Origin: Styela clava
Taxonomy: Eukaryota > Chordata > Ascidiacea > Stolidobranchia > Styelidae
NCBI RefSeq assembly: GCF_964204865.1
Contig: NC_135261.1
Location: forward strand, 6,696,001-6,760,000
DNA: 64,000 nucleotides
Reading direction: 5' to 3'
The position numbers and the translations under genes were made by a program. Positions 1 through 11,600 of this stretch are shown in pieces (the first letter of the stretch is position 1; every line of letters begins with the position of its first letter). The notes beneath the pieces were generated by a model that was given only the letters and a program-made list of their open reading frames with translations, was not told where the DNA came from and searched no databases.

Positions 1-32
1 GATTTAATTAAAATTTAGACACAAGCACATAC

Positions 33-1960
33 TTGTTGCTGCACACCATGCTCCTGAAGGGTTGAGTAGTCGGAGATATTGAAATGGACAACTATAGTGA
101 ATGGATGATGCTTTGATGCGGGACATGGGAATGTATCCGCTGTAAACTCCAGCGTAGCAATATTCTAAACAAAAGAAATGCATCATAACATACCTGCTTA
201 ATTTCATGGCTTAGACTAATTCAATAAGGATAAGACATCATTTTTATCCCGGGAGAGAGGGTAGCCGATAAGACGGGTTAAACATATGGCGTAACACAGC
301 TTCTCGTGTGATAACCAGTCCACGTTCGCCACGTTTTTTGTTTCAGATGCATGTACTTGATGGCGGAGGAAGCTGTACCAGACCAGTGGTTACGTGAACC
401 ACCCTAAGGCGGCGAAAAGTCCACTAATCCTATCATCCCCACAAGAGGTGCTATGACAAGCGTCTTCCTAACGATTACGCCACCCGCCATGCAATCTTCG
501 GAATGTTTTTTTAGTAATATTATGTTTTAGGTTCATTTCATTGAATTTCTTTACACAAAAATAATGAGTAATTTTATCTTTTCAAATTTCAGGAAATAAA
601 ATTGTTTTACAGCCAGTTTTGATGAGAATTGAAGTATTTAATGCGCTTACAAACATGTCTGTGTCAAAATTATTCGATTATTCGAAATCTACTATGTTGT
701 TCTGCTAACATAGATGCAATTAAAAATATTTTGTGCAAACGTAGTTTTCTGCTACGAATTGTATAAAAACTCCATGTTTAATTAAAACAAACTGGGATGT
801 ACATAAGCGTATCCTACCTTCATTCATTCGTCGCAGTTTTTTCTCAATTTGCTCAACAGCACTTAAGTCACAAACGCACGAGCCCGAGTCCCCTTTGAAT
901 CCTCTTGGTCCGACAGGACCTGAAAAACCTTTTGGTCCGCGCTTTCCCGGAGAACCCTGGTATTAAAATAAATATATTTTCACAGTTACGGTATTTGCGC
1001 ATCGTCTAGTCTCAACAAATGGGGTATTTCATAGCTTTACAATAGAATATTTATAAATCTTTCTATCATTGGAAAAAGGAAAAGGAACAAAGTCTTGAGT
1101 TTCGAACTTGACAGAAAGCCTATTTTTTTTTTCAAAATTTACCGCTCGATCAAATATACTCAAAATATTTTAAAAAATGTTAAAAAGTAATTTGAAAGAT
1201 TTTTTTCTTCTTTCATATTGTACCGTTTACTTTTAGATACTCCAAATTAACACCACATAATTTTAATCAATCGAAAGATTCGCAATTTCTCGTACAATAA
1301 TTATACAAACATTATATATATAAATTATATTTCTTTGCAGGCTAAGTGGGAAAACGATGCTCAAATATATGGATACGAAGAGCAAAGTGAAACAGTAGTT
1401 TACCAGTCTACATTACCTTTAACAGAACCGGTAACGTGTCCCCATGAAGAAAAATGATACAGCGAAATTTTGGATGAAAAATCAGATAGCATAGGATTCA
1501 TGAAAAAGTTAGAAATAAATAAAAGTACTAGCCCTCTAGCGACAACAACAATCTTTAATCATTGAAATGCCAAAGCAATTGGTCCAATCGTTAAAGAGAA
1601 AAGCAATTTTTTTTCGCAACAAGAAAAAGAAGGAAAATAATGCTAACAGGATGATCAACAACAAAATAGCAAAACGATCTATAGGTCGACTTCATGTTCA
1701 ATAAACATTACGAATACGAAATATAAAAAAGGGAAACGATTTTTCAGTTCAATACACAATATCAAAGTACTCCTAAATGATATAACCTGGCATTCTCCAC
1801 AATCTCTTTCTGCAATATGCCCATCTACCGTATTAACGATGCTTCTAATAGCAGCAATGGCAGATGCACACTTTTCTGAAGACTGTTGCTGTCCAGTTGC
1901 ATAAATTGAGAAATAGGACACCACGAAAAAAATACACGGAATATGTTTCAGAGTATTCAT
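33..1960 (-). CDS. Collagen-like F5/8C-domain secreted protein, copy L (partial, runs off the window start)
   Basis: Predicted secreted collagen-like protein with a discoidin/F5/8C domain. Three phase-compatible exons are visible: 1960-1787 (174 bases; signal peptide beginning MNTLKHIPCIFFVVSY, then a Cys-containing N-terminus ending DCGECQ), 956-818 (eight Gly-X-Y triplets starting GSPGKRGPKG, then SCVCDLS and the coiled-coil-like stretch VEQIEKKLRR), and 164-33 (first third of the F5/8C domain: CYAGVYSGYIPMSRIKASS ... GAWCAA). Splice signals are GT-AG with phases 0, 1, 1. The remaining F5/8C exons should lie left of base 1. Collagen is inferred to trimerise the lectin domain, and the CxC pair could form interchain disulfides, as in collagenous lectins. 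A second candidate signal-peptide exon lies at 3498-3326. Confidence 0.8.
225..505 (-). repeat. tRNA-like SINE, arm A' copy
   Basis: On the minus strand this reads as a short interspersed element whose 5' part resembles a tRNA-derived promoter (TGGCGTAATCGTTAGGAAG, box A-like) followed by a unique body and a GGGATAAAA...TTATTGAATTA tail. The better-preserved twin at 28915-29240 keeps a recognisable box B. Both sit in the same intron, between the collagen exon and the first F5/8C exon, so the insertion predates the inverted duplication. Confidence 0.6.
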
Positions 1961-3830
1961 ATTCAATGGTACAAACAAGGATTACTGCTGTAGAAATAAG
2001 ATAAAAAAAATATATAAAATGTACAGATATTTGGGTGTTTAGAGGCAGTTCAGTCCAAAAATCAAATGTGCTTTATTCAATGTGCTTCAGTGATTGCTCT
2101 ACCTGTTATGCCTTTCGGAGGCGCCCAGCTTTATTTACAAAGCGGTTAATCACTGAATCAAACAATTAGCTCAAAGCCAGATTATTTGCGTCACACTCAC
2201 AACGAGTGAGCGGTAATACAGTTGTGGATGTGGAATAGGGAATCACTAAGGTCCAAACTTGGTTTCCAATTATATCCACCCGTTGTAAATGCCTGAGGAG
2301 TAAAGCCTTTTTGCTAACCTTAGTCTGTATTTTTATACCAGAAACTATTGCGTGTTAGCGGTTGTTTATCATACCCATTTTACAGTCTGCAAAAAAAGGG
2401 GCTTTTGTCATTTTCTGTAACTCCAAATACGTCGTTAAGATTATTAATCTGTCTTAGCAAAACAGCGTACGGCGACAACTGACAATAACAAAACATATTT
2501 ACGTCTCGCGATTGAATTCAACTTGTTTTTGTGATTATTGTCTGAATCAATATTTTTCTATAGCTTTGTTACTAAAATATCTCATCTGTAATACAGTCTC
2601 AATCACAATAATTGCTAAGTTAAAATAATATTTTGAAATTTGAGCACAATACTTTGTTTATTCGGGAACAAAATAGTTTCAAACCAACTGTTGTAATTGT
2701 TCATACATCTCTATCACACATTGTTTAAAATCTACTCTAAAATAAATACTTCTATTTATTTTCCAACAGAAAAATCATGATTGTTGACATTCACTCATTT
2801 TAAACAGAATATCTGAATTATTGTACGGGGAGTTTTGATTATTCGGAAGATTCGCAATTTTTAGTACAATATTTTTAATGTATAAATATTTATTATTTAC
2901 AAGGTAAGTGAGACAAGAGAGCGATTCTTAAATATATGGATACGAAGACCAATGCAAAAGAAGTACCTTTACCTCTAAGAGTACCGTTTCACCATGCATA
3001 AAAAATAATACAGCAAAATTTTGGATGAAATATCACATATCATAACATTCTCAGAAAATTTAGGTATAAATACCAGGTCTCTAGCGACAACAACAATCTC
3101 TAATCACTGAAAATTAAAAGCAATTGGTCCAGTCGTTAAAGAGAAAAGCGATTTTTTTTCACAACAAGAAAAAGAAGAAAAAAATACTAACATGAAGCTC
3201 AACAACAAAATAGTAAGACGATACATAGGTCGACTTCGTGTTCAATAAACATTGCGAATACGAAATAGGAAAAAAGGAGAAATGATTTGCAGTTCAATAC
3301 ACAATATCGTAGTAAATGATATTACCTGGCATTCTCCACAATCTCTTTCCGTGATAGGCCAATCTACCATGTTAACGATGCTTCTAATGGCAGTAATGGC
3401 AGATGCACACTTTACTGAAGACTGTTGCTGTCCAGTTGCATAAATTTTGACATAGGATACCACGAAAAAAAACATGGAATATGTTTCAGAGTATTCATAG
3501 TCAATCTTACAAACAAGCATTACTGCTGTAAAAATAAGATAAAAACAATATAAAATGTACATATATTTGGGTGTTTAGAGGCAGTTCAGTCCAAAAATCA
3601 AATGTACTTTATTCAATGTGCTTCAGTGATTGCTCTACCTGTTATTCCTTTCAGAGGCGCCCAGCTTCATTTACAAATCGGTTAATCACTGAATCAAATA
3701 ATTAGCTCTAAGCCAGATTATTTGCGTCACACTCACAACGAGTGAGCGGTAATACAGTTGTGGAATAAGGAATCACTAAGGTCCGAACTTGGTTTCCAAT
3801 TATATCCACCCGTAGTAAATTATTATGCTA
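1330..3830 (-). repeat. Internal direct tandem duplication in arm A' (two units of about 0.95 kb)
   Basis: Units of roughly 1330-2290 and 2890-3825 align from a shared AAATATATGGATACGAAG start to a shared GGTTTCCAATTATATCCACC end (2261 and 3791). Each contains one signal-peptide exon of the collagen-F5/8C gene and the dispersed repeat that follows it. Arm A carries a single equivalent unit at about 27540-28470, so the duplication occurred in arm A' after the arms separated, or one unit was lost from arm A. The unrelated stretch 2300-2890 lies between the units and matches arm A around 23850-24480. Confidence 0.75.
3326..3498 (-). pseudogene. Extra signal-peptide exon of the L collagen-F5/8C gene, with a 1-base deletion
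   Basis: Tandem copy of the exon at 1960-1787. It is 173 rather than 174 bases because the run after the ancestral start (ATGAATACTCTGAAACATAT) has lost one base, putting that ATG out of frame with the conserved downstream part ending DCGECQ. A second ATG at 3475-3473 (MFFFVVSYVKIYATG) is in frame and would still give a short hydrophobic leader. The donor at its end (CCAG|GTAATA) is a better match to consensus than that of the 1.9 kb exon (CCAG|GTTATA). It could therefore be a dead duplicate or an alternative first exon; RNA would decide. Confidence 0.6.
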
Positions 3831-4557
3831 CGTCCGCTAGAAGTACTTCATGAAACCCGACTTTTGAATACATAAGCAAATCAATACAGTGAGGGTGTCC
3901 ATAAAGTAGTCCTTTTACAATTTTGGTATGACGTCTGTTCTCAATATATCTTAACCAGGTTTGTTGAATTTTAATCAGTACTTGTTTAAGTACTTTTAGT
4001 TCATTTATACATCGGTGAAGGCCAAAACAATATATAGTATTGATAAATTTCCTTTGCAACTTTTGCCATTTTTATTTAAGACTGTATGGATGTACATTTT
4101 CCAGTTTGCAGTACATAGTTCCGGCTCTATGTTTTCAATCCCAAAATAGTAATATGAAGTCTTCGACTAATTTTCTTCTAATCGTCTTCAAGATCGGAAC
4201 AGCTGGAAAATATACTTTTTTATTTATAATAATAATATTTATTAAAAATAGGCATGAATCAATGAAAACAAATTTACTTTCAATTAACTGTTATTCATTT
4301 AACCATTTTAGTTGAAATTTTCCAAACCTTCCGATTTCTCGAGCATGTTTTACAAATACAAGAGCCTGGAATAATTGTTATGGTTGATATCGTTGTGATA
4401 TAAACTCTAAATCGATATTCGTGTCTAGGATCTTCCAGCTGGAAGGTTAAACCTACACCAGGATGTGATAAAGTAAATATTCTACTTCAAAAAGTATATT
4501 TTCACTGTTTTGTTTGCCAAATGAAGATTATTGAATGTAAGTTACGGCAAATATTAC

Positions 4558-7500
4558 TTACATTATACCGCCAAGACAGCAACATAATTCCCCAATGGCA
4601 ACTCCCAACTCCATGCATTCACAGAATAACATGCAACAGTCAGAATCGCAGCAATTGTCCGACAGATCTGTCGGATCGTACGACCCTGAACGTACAAGAG
4701 ATCGTGACTTCTTTAAAACGCAATGCAATGAATGAGGTTGTAAAATCAATTCATATTCATACATATACACTGGAGGGCGCTTCCATAGTATGTGAACCAA
4801 GATGGCGGACACCGGAACGTAGTATGTGTACCAGGTTAGGATTAGGCTATAATTTTATTCCAATTTTCTTCATTTTAATTCTATTACGAGTTTGGAGACT
4901 AGCCAAGTGACTCCCGTAGTATTTGTACCTGAAATTTGTACCTTAACCTGATACACATACTACGTTCCGGTGTCCGCCATTTTGTTTCACATACTACGGG
5001 AGTATCCACTGGAGAGCCAAATGATCGGCTGCTCATATTTCTGGGATACCTTTAAGTTCCTGATATGCAGCCGCTTTGCTGCTATTTCTTGAGCAAAAAC
5101 ATGGTACCAGCAGGCGGCCAATAGTAACAATTCCTAATGGTGTATTAACAAAATTTCACCGCATTCAAGCCAGGCTAATTTTTTTTTCTTTGGATATAAT
5201 ATATCAATTTTACTGCAGTCTCAGTAGCAGGCGGCCAATAGTAACAATTCCTAATGGTGTATTAACAAAATTTCACCGCATTCAAGCCAGGCTAATTTTT
5301 TTTTCTTTGGATATAATATATCAATTTTACTGCAGTCTCTTTCTAACTATCCAATATTTTAGGGATAAATATAAGGACTATTGAACTTCTCATATTTTGA
5401 TATTTAGTTATTTCTTTAATTGTACCTGCTCTGCCTGAAGAGGAGGATCTTCTTTCACTCTCGTCATCTAAAAATAGACGTTTTTGTTCTGAATATCTGG
5501 AGAATTAATTCCCCAAACGACCGAAAAACTTTACTATGTCATCACTTTTTATGGTATAAATATGCTGATCAATTTTACCAAATGAGTTCTTCATATGCAA
5601 AATTCAAATATTAAATATTGTAGGAAATTGTTAGGTAAAAAAGGAATTATATATGTAATACTAGGCTTTGAATAAGATTACTATCATGCTTACATATTAA
5701 GATTCATTCATTTCCTTCTTTGACTTGATATACCTGAACTCCCGTGGTACGTGTACCAGGTTGGGGTTAGGCCATAGTTTAGTTTCGATTTTCTTATTTT
5801 AGTTCTATTACGAGTTCGGGGACTGTCTGTGTTGGTCAAGTGAATATACACCCTGCCCATAGGTTTCAGTACATTTACACAACTTGATGTAAAATAGGCA
5901 AACAAAATTCAATCAATTCAATTACCTAGAATATTTAGCCAGTTTCTATCACAGGCATTTGATTTGTCATACTAACTCACCTAATATAGGATTTCAAAAT
6001 GATAATCAATCAGGTTTACCTTTGCAATTGTCACAAATATTATCTTTATTCTTGTGGTGATCACTCGCATCCAAGCATTTGATGCAAAAAGCTCTCTTGC
6101 ATTTTTCACAAAAGCTGCCAAAATAAATTTTGAAAATGATTTTAGAGTACGAGCAAAGAATAAATTTTCCCAAAATTATATACTATTTGTTAATCACTAG
6201 TCCCATTTAAATACGAAACTTTCCATGTTACAACAAGCACAAGTGAGTGCTACCGAGTGGCTTTTATTTTTATCTCGTTATGTCAGAGTAGAGTCAAGAG
6301 ACTTGAAGCATTAAGTTTAAGTACCGTAGTAATCAAATGTTTTTGAATTAAAACGAGGGCGCCTCAGAAGTATGTACCAATATGAAGGTAACTAATTTTG
6401 TTCGCCTACTTTACATCGAGTTGTGTAAAATGACTGAAACCTATAGGTACGGGATATATTCACTTGGCTAATACAAACAGTCCACGAACTTGTAATAGAA
6501 CTAAAAATCGGTACACATACTACGGGAGTATCAAAACGAGACCTTTTTGCGTCAATTTCAATTCTCCAAGTCACAGCATATGTCAAAGGTAACAAAGCAA
6601 TCGTAGTTAAAAAAAATATCACCCGAGTTATTTCAAGTTTGCTTCCAGGCCTCAAGCGCTTTGATACGCTAAGGTTTAATTATCTTTTATTTGAGTTTAT
6701 TTGATTTAATTTTACTCACTCAACCCTCTGCATTTCTTTAAAATTCTCTGTGCATCGGCAACATCTCAGTGCTAATTCTCCAATTTCAGCCTCGTATTGT
6801 AAACTGCTTTGTTTTGTATGTAATGGCGATGGATGGGTGTGACTTTCCAACCCCTGTTATTAACTTGTACCTTACTTGTGAGTATAAGGAAGCGAAGAGA
6901 GAAAGAGTTGGGAATTTTGAAGAGAAACAAAGCATATGGTAAGATTAAAAAATTGTTGTCAGAAATTGAAGCACATTTTACCTGAATTTTATCAAAGCAG
7001 TTGTCGCAAACATTTTCAGGCTCTCCTTCGGGAAGGTATGGAAGCCAAATTCTATTTTTGCTGCATTCATCACAAACAACATTCCCACATGCTCTGCAGT
7101 TGATTCTTAAATTTTATGGGCTACTTTATTAAACTAAGCAATTGTTTTTCTGGTATTTGTTATTCAGGGCCTATTATTTTTTCTGGGTTATTTGGTTATG
7201 GTACGATATAATAGTATAATTGCTAGGCCGGGATCACATGAAATAAGAAAATTCAGACGTCTCCTTCGATGTTGCAAACGGAACGAATAAAAAATATCCA
7301 TGCTTTACCAAAAGTAGAACATGAAAAATCGCGTCAATGAAATGCGTAAATAAATACCAAGACGGATAATAACAAAAACGAGAGCGATGCTCACGATGCG
7401 ACGAAATTCAAAACAAAGTACTTTTCGTACCGTACATACTGTTACCGGTAGCATACCAAAAAATATTCTAGTTTCGCGTCGTTTCCAGTCAAAAACCGCC

Positions 7501-8846
7501 GTCACGATTGAAGGATTCAAAACCGAGTTCCCCTGGATGAAAGAAATATTTCATCGAATTATCAAAATTAATAGACTTCTAAAGACAACAACAATCTTCA
7601 ACCTCGAAAATTTTGAAGCAATTAGTCCAGTAACGAACAAGATAAGTGATTTGTTCACAACAAGAAGAAGAAAAGGAATACCAACAAAAAACAACCTAAT
7701 ATCAAAACGATCGTTATGTTCATTTAGTGTCCAAAAATTTAAATATTCGTCTTTCGGAGTGGCTCGGAGTACAGCAAATGGTATAATCTACGATACACAA
7801 GCATTTTGTTGATGAAAGAAACAGACTGATCTTACCTGGAGTCTATGAATGCATGTTCACAATTATGGCAATTGTGAACAGTGTTTGACTCAACGAAAGG
7901 AGGTTTCTTTTCCACCAAATCTAAATTTAAAACAAACTAAAAATATAAAAATGAATTGACGTAGAGAAAACATGTATTACTCTGGAATGAAAGCAATCAG
8001 TTGGTAAGTTTTGCTTACTATAACTATAACAGAAGTCTTATGTCAGACAGAAGAGCGATGCTCAAATATATGGACACAGAGTAGCACGCGTATACGGTCT
8101 TTCACAGTAGCCTACCGATAACCGCAGTGTTCACGACTTCGTTGTACCACAAGATCGTTGAACCAAAGACGAAATCGCCACATGGAGCGCTATTTTTAAT
8201 TTTGAAGATGTCATCGCACACAGAAACCGAATCTCTTAGAGCCCACAGAAATTTTTGAAATAAATAAATGTAATAGCCTTCCAGCGAAAAATACAATCTT
8301 TAACCTCTAAAAAATTTTAAAGCCAATAATTAAAGAGAAAGCGGTTTTTCAATAATGATAGAACAAAAAAAATTCTAAAAACAAGAACAACAAAATATCA
8401 ACAAAACGATACATATGTCTACTACGTCTCTTATCAATTCCTCTTGTTCGGTGGAATACCCAGTCACCAAAAGTACGCATGCAGGGTTTATATAAGGAGA
8501 AATATGACTGATTTTAATACAAAAGTATGGTCGTGCTTTCTAAAAAAGCAGGTATTTAGATGCTTTTTGAAACAGTATAAATACTTGGAAATACAGAGTA
8601 AAGCAATTAGACTCCTGGATTTGCGTATTTGCGTTCTATTAACGAAGTCGTATTCTGAAAAGTCGCACATCCTGTTTATGGAAATTATAACTATACCTAG
8701 TCTAGCATCTTGCTGGAACACTATTGCTGTAAATATAAACATAAAAGGTTTGAATACAGCCCGCGTCACAGCTCGCTTATAGTAGGTTCGCGTTTATATT
8801 GACCCTAAAAATACCAAACCTAAAAAGTAAAAAACTTACGTGTCAT
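4558..8846 (-). CDS. Double FYVE-like zinc-finger protein, copy L
   Basis: Unnamed small zinc-finger protein of about 204 residues. Exons on the minus strand: 8846-8840 (ATGACAC, 7 bases), 7920-7836, 7105-6982, 6853-6720, 6114-6020, 5467-5426, 4685-4558; every intron is GT-AG and phases run 1,2,0,2,1,1. Finger 1 (residues about 20-70) has NCHNCEHAF, INCRACGNVVCDECS, a YLP turn and VCDNCF, the C-x2-C spacing and LP/VCD signature of FYVE domains, but without WxxD or the basic RRHHCR motif, so PI3P binding is doubtful. Finger 2 (about 100-150) has RCCRC, FCEKCKRAFCIKC and ICDNC. A short serine-rich exon (RRSSSSGRA) and a Cys-rich tail (NCCDSDCC ... ELCCCLGGIM) follow. The terminal stop TAA overlaps a perfect donor, GTAAGT, so a further exon is possible. 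The family pattern is known; the function is not. Confidence 0.75.
4776..5006. mobile_element. MITE family 1 (hAT-like), 231 bases with perfect 8-base target duplication
   Basis: Inverted ends (GGCGCTTCC ... / ...GGGAGTATC) enclose the family core: AAGATGGCGGACACCGGAAC, the GTACCAGGTTAGGATTAGGC segment and its inverted counterpart. The duplicated target CACTGGAG stands at 4768-4775 and 5007-5014. Eight-base duplications are typical of hAT-type transposition. Confidence 0.85.
5109..5338. repeat. Two-copy tandem repeat, period 117 bases
   Basis: The block beginning AGCAGGCGGCCAATAGTAAC is present twice, at about 5109-5225 and 5226-5338. The copies look identical, including the nine-T run and TTTGGATATAATATATC. 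Arm A holds one diverged inverted copy at about 21715-21835, so this is a recent local duplication inside an intron of zinc-finger copy L. Confidence 0.9.
5738..5905. mobile_element. MITE family 1, truncated copy
   Basis: Contains the family segments ACTCCCGTGGTACGTGTACCAGG, TAGTTCTATTACGAGTTCGG and GGTTTCAGTACATTTACACAACTTGATG, but the right end does not show the usual GGTACACATACTTC...GCGCC terminus. It lies in an intron of zinc-finger copy L. Confidence 0.7.
6358..6532. mobile_element. MITE family 1, 175 bases with perfect 8-base target duplication
   Basis: Flanked by AAAACGAG at 6350-6357 and 6533-6540. Ends GGCGCCTCAGAAGTATG and CATACTACGGGAGTATC are imperfect inverted repeats. It lies in the intron between the two halves of the second zinc finger of copy L; arm A carries a family-1 element in the same intron (about 20660-20848). 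Confidence 0.85.
8040..8430. repeat. Dispersed repeat family 2 (about 360-400 bases)
   Basis: Starts near AGAGCGATGCTCAAATATATGGACAC and ends near ATACATATGTCTACTACGTCTC. Related copies are seen at about 1360-1690, 2925-3240, 7540-7740, 15110-15465, 19400-19800, 23460-23820, 28190-28460, 42620-42920, 48820-49170, 56725-57085 and 61450-61700. Shared internal landmarks are the AAGCAATTGGTCCAGTAGTTAAAGA stretch and a (G/C)ATGACGTCA-like box. No convincing terminal inverted repeat or coding capacity; the class is unresolved. Confidence 0.65.
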
Positions 8847-9949
8847 TGTTGTTAAAATATCGAATTATAAATTAGCTGTCGCGTACAATAATCCACTTAC
8901 TCAATACTCTCCGTATTATCTATATTCTTTACTATGTATTGTTACGAGTGTCTCGTATGTACTAAAAGAAAATGTTAGGCATGTCACGGTTATGACTTAG
9001 CAATTTGAAATGTAAATTTTATGTAATGGGAGAAATGGTAATATCATGAATCGCATCATGTCGTTTGCAAAGCACATTGCATGACTTACCACTGAAATTA
9101 CGTGCAGCGTTTTTATAATATTAGACAATAGCGCTCAGCTCAAGAGTACGTAATTCGATCATCTTTGGTATTTTGTGACTAATATCACAAGATTGAGTAT
9201 CGAGATCCGTTATTACTGTATTATTTCTTTCAAGTATTTTGTTATTGTAAATAACAGTGGAAAACATGATCCGCTGTAGAAACTCATCTGCGTAAACGTT
9301 AAAATTCTTGGATCAAATGGACTTTTTCGGATTTTATCTCACAATTCCAATTTCTCAATGCTTGTTTAATGTATACTGTATAAATATGCTATCAATTCGG
9401 AGGCTAGTATACATAATTTAGGAATATTAAAATAGCTTGTTAGAATCGACAGTAAATTTTGATGTATATTATATGAAAACATGGAAGTCTTTATTTTACT
9501 TCTAGTTTGTCGTTTCTGGGGTTTACATATATATAACCCATTCAAAGCATATAACATGTTTGAAGTCACTTATGAGCGCGGTGCTTCGGATCAAATTGAG
9601 TAGTAAAAGATTTACAAAAAGATCAGTTACCTTTCAATCTAGAAACCTAATTTAAATCTATCCATATATAACTCAATATCCTCATCCCATTTCTTATATT
9701 TCACTTGTCTTTATGTCACACCCTGGATTGGTATTTGCTTTTATCCTGACTGTATCGTATGACTGTACTGTCTTTTTATCATATTCAACTGCTTCAATTA
9801 TAAAACTTTATATTTAATACAAATTCAATTATAATGATTTGGTTTCTGCGAGACTAACTACTTATCCTTCTTCTATGCTTTTGTGCCGGCGGGTCCCTAT
9901 GCATATATTGCAAGGATGCTGTAGCAAGAGTAAAGATAACTATCCTAAG

Positions 9950-10070
9950 TGATTCAAGATTCTTGCTGCACACTAACGCAAATATATTATGTATGTCTGA
10001 AGAAGTCTGACCTTGGTCAGACGAAATGTTACAGAAATATATTTTTGTTAGTGTGCAGCAAGATTCTTGA
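9950..10070. mobile_element. Short palindromic element (fold-back MITE)
   Basis: Left arm TTCAAGATTCTTGCTGCACACTAAC and right arm GTTAGTGTGCAGCAAGATTCTTGAA are near-perfect inverted repeats enclosing the internal hairpin GTCTGACCTTGGTCAGAC. No coding capacity. Confidence 0.65.
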
Positions 10071-10074
10071 ATTA

Positions 10075-11600
10075 CTTCAATTATAATCTTTTAAAAATTA
10101 AAATTGGTAGAACCCTTTCATAGCCCCCTATATGTGAAACACAATCTCTGAGGTTGAGCCAGTCTTGGTTGCGCATGTAATTAAATAAAATGCAGTTATT
10201 GGACAATCATGTACATTTATATATAACGAGTTATGATTAAACCAAGTGTATATATGTTAACTCTTTGAACTCTGAATACCCAGAACGACGCTACTCTCTC
10301 ACCCTGACCTCCCACGGCGTCTCATCGATTCGGCGCGTTAAAAATGTGTAATATCCCTAATTTTAAATCAATGTAACTTCTAAACCATTAGATATCAGAT
10401 GGTCTGTAATATGTCTTATAAAAGCTAATCTAGTCTTTTATTTATAACTGGCATCATTTTTTACGAGATGTTTTGATGAGATGTGAGATGTGTCAGCCTA
10501 TTTTCAGTTCCATAAGATTTGACACCTTTTTTAGAAATGTGTCATCAATATAAGTAAAATTTTGAAAAGTATACAAAATTACCTTTCGGGGGATATACGA
10601 ATGACTTTCTTAACTTACGCATAACTCATTTTATTGCGGAATTTGTGCTATCGATTCCAATGGTTTGTGAACAAAATTGATCAACTATTCTGATGCCAAG
10701 TTTGCTTTACGACGCAAAGGGCGATGACGACATTGTCACGATAACGTCCACGCGACGTTTCGTGCGTAACGCTTTGCGTAAGGTGGATTGTAAACTTGTC
10801 ATTTTCATTGTTTGCTATTGCAAATATTGACTCAGTATCAGAGTGCAACACAAATATATGGTAAATAATATAACCGTACTTTTTACAATAAATTACTGCA
10901 AAATTCAGAATTGTGCGTTTAATATTCCATTACATTTGAGCAATCTTGAATTTTAAATCAACATTACCAATGCGCCACCGTAACATTTAAAGCTCTTAAT
11001 GTTTATCAATATTGGAGATTACTTGAAATTACGTCTCTCCCCGACATTCTCCATCGAGCTTTCACTCATACACAATACTGGGCTATATGTCAACAAAATT
11101 ATTTAAACTCTCTGACTTGAACCTTGTAGCATAAAGTTTACTTAGTGCTATGTTGTGTTTGCACAACCTTGTTTGCCAATTTGATAAATGAATCGTGATG
11201 AGATTGTTTGTATTGTCATGGTTACTATTGTCTTAAATTGACATTCAACTGGAACGCACAAATACAAGTGCCGTAACAAACACTTGCACACGTATCTATA
11301 TCATGTCTATCGATAAAATTTGTAGGAGGCAAAATATTAGATATGTATGAATACTAATGTTGAGTTATATTTTAAGATTTGGACATCGAGGGATCGTTTA
11401 GAAAGACGTGTGATGGGAGGGTTAATGAAAGGTGGCTAGAAAGTCCGAATAAAATAGTCAATACAGATTGCACATGCAATTCTATACTGTTTTACTAGAA
11501 AACACAAAAATCAATTAGTTTACGTTTAATCACTACTCAATTGTGCCTAATAAATGAGACTTTTTGAAACTACGGTACATAGATTGTATATTACAAAAAA
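10075..11600. other. Non-coding flank upstream of zinc-finger copy C
   Basis: No open reading frame or exon here that I can support. The stretch 11100-11300 is conserved, inverted, in block C' (about 39370-39530), as expected of duplicated upstream DNA. A TTAAC-starting sequence at 10258 resembles a piggyBac end, but no matching partner end was convincing. Confidence 0.5.

Larger units (their letters stand above)
1..9200 (-). repeat. Inverted duplication arm A' (left arm)
   Basis: Read on the minus strand, this segment reproduces the order seen on the plus strand at about 18125-29463: zinc-finger gene exons, then signal-peptide exon, collagen exon, tRNA-like SINE and first F5/8C exon. Similarity is seen in exons, introns and the upstream flank; for example the AGCTGAGCGC stretch near 9130 recurs inverted near 18195. 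The arm probably continues beyond base 1. It differs from arm A by an internal tandem duplication (about 1330-2290 and 2900-3820), a 117-base tandem repeat at 5109, separate MITE insertions, and absence of the hAT element. Boundaries are by eye, within roughly 50 bases. Confidence 0.85.

Noticed and set aside
3252-3443. Plus-strand 63-residue frame
   Set aside because: Antisense shadow of the duplicated signal-peptide exon on the minus strand.
10258-11425. Possible piggyBac-like element bounded by TTAAC and GGGTTAA
   Set aside because: The ends do not form a convincing inverted repeat, and no equivalent insertion boundary could be placed against block C'.
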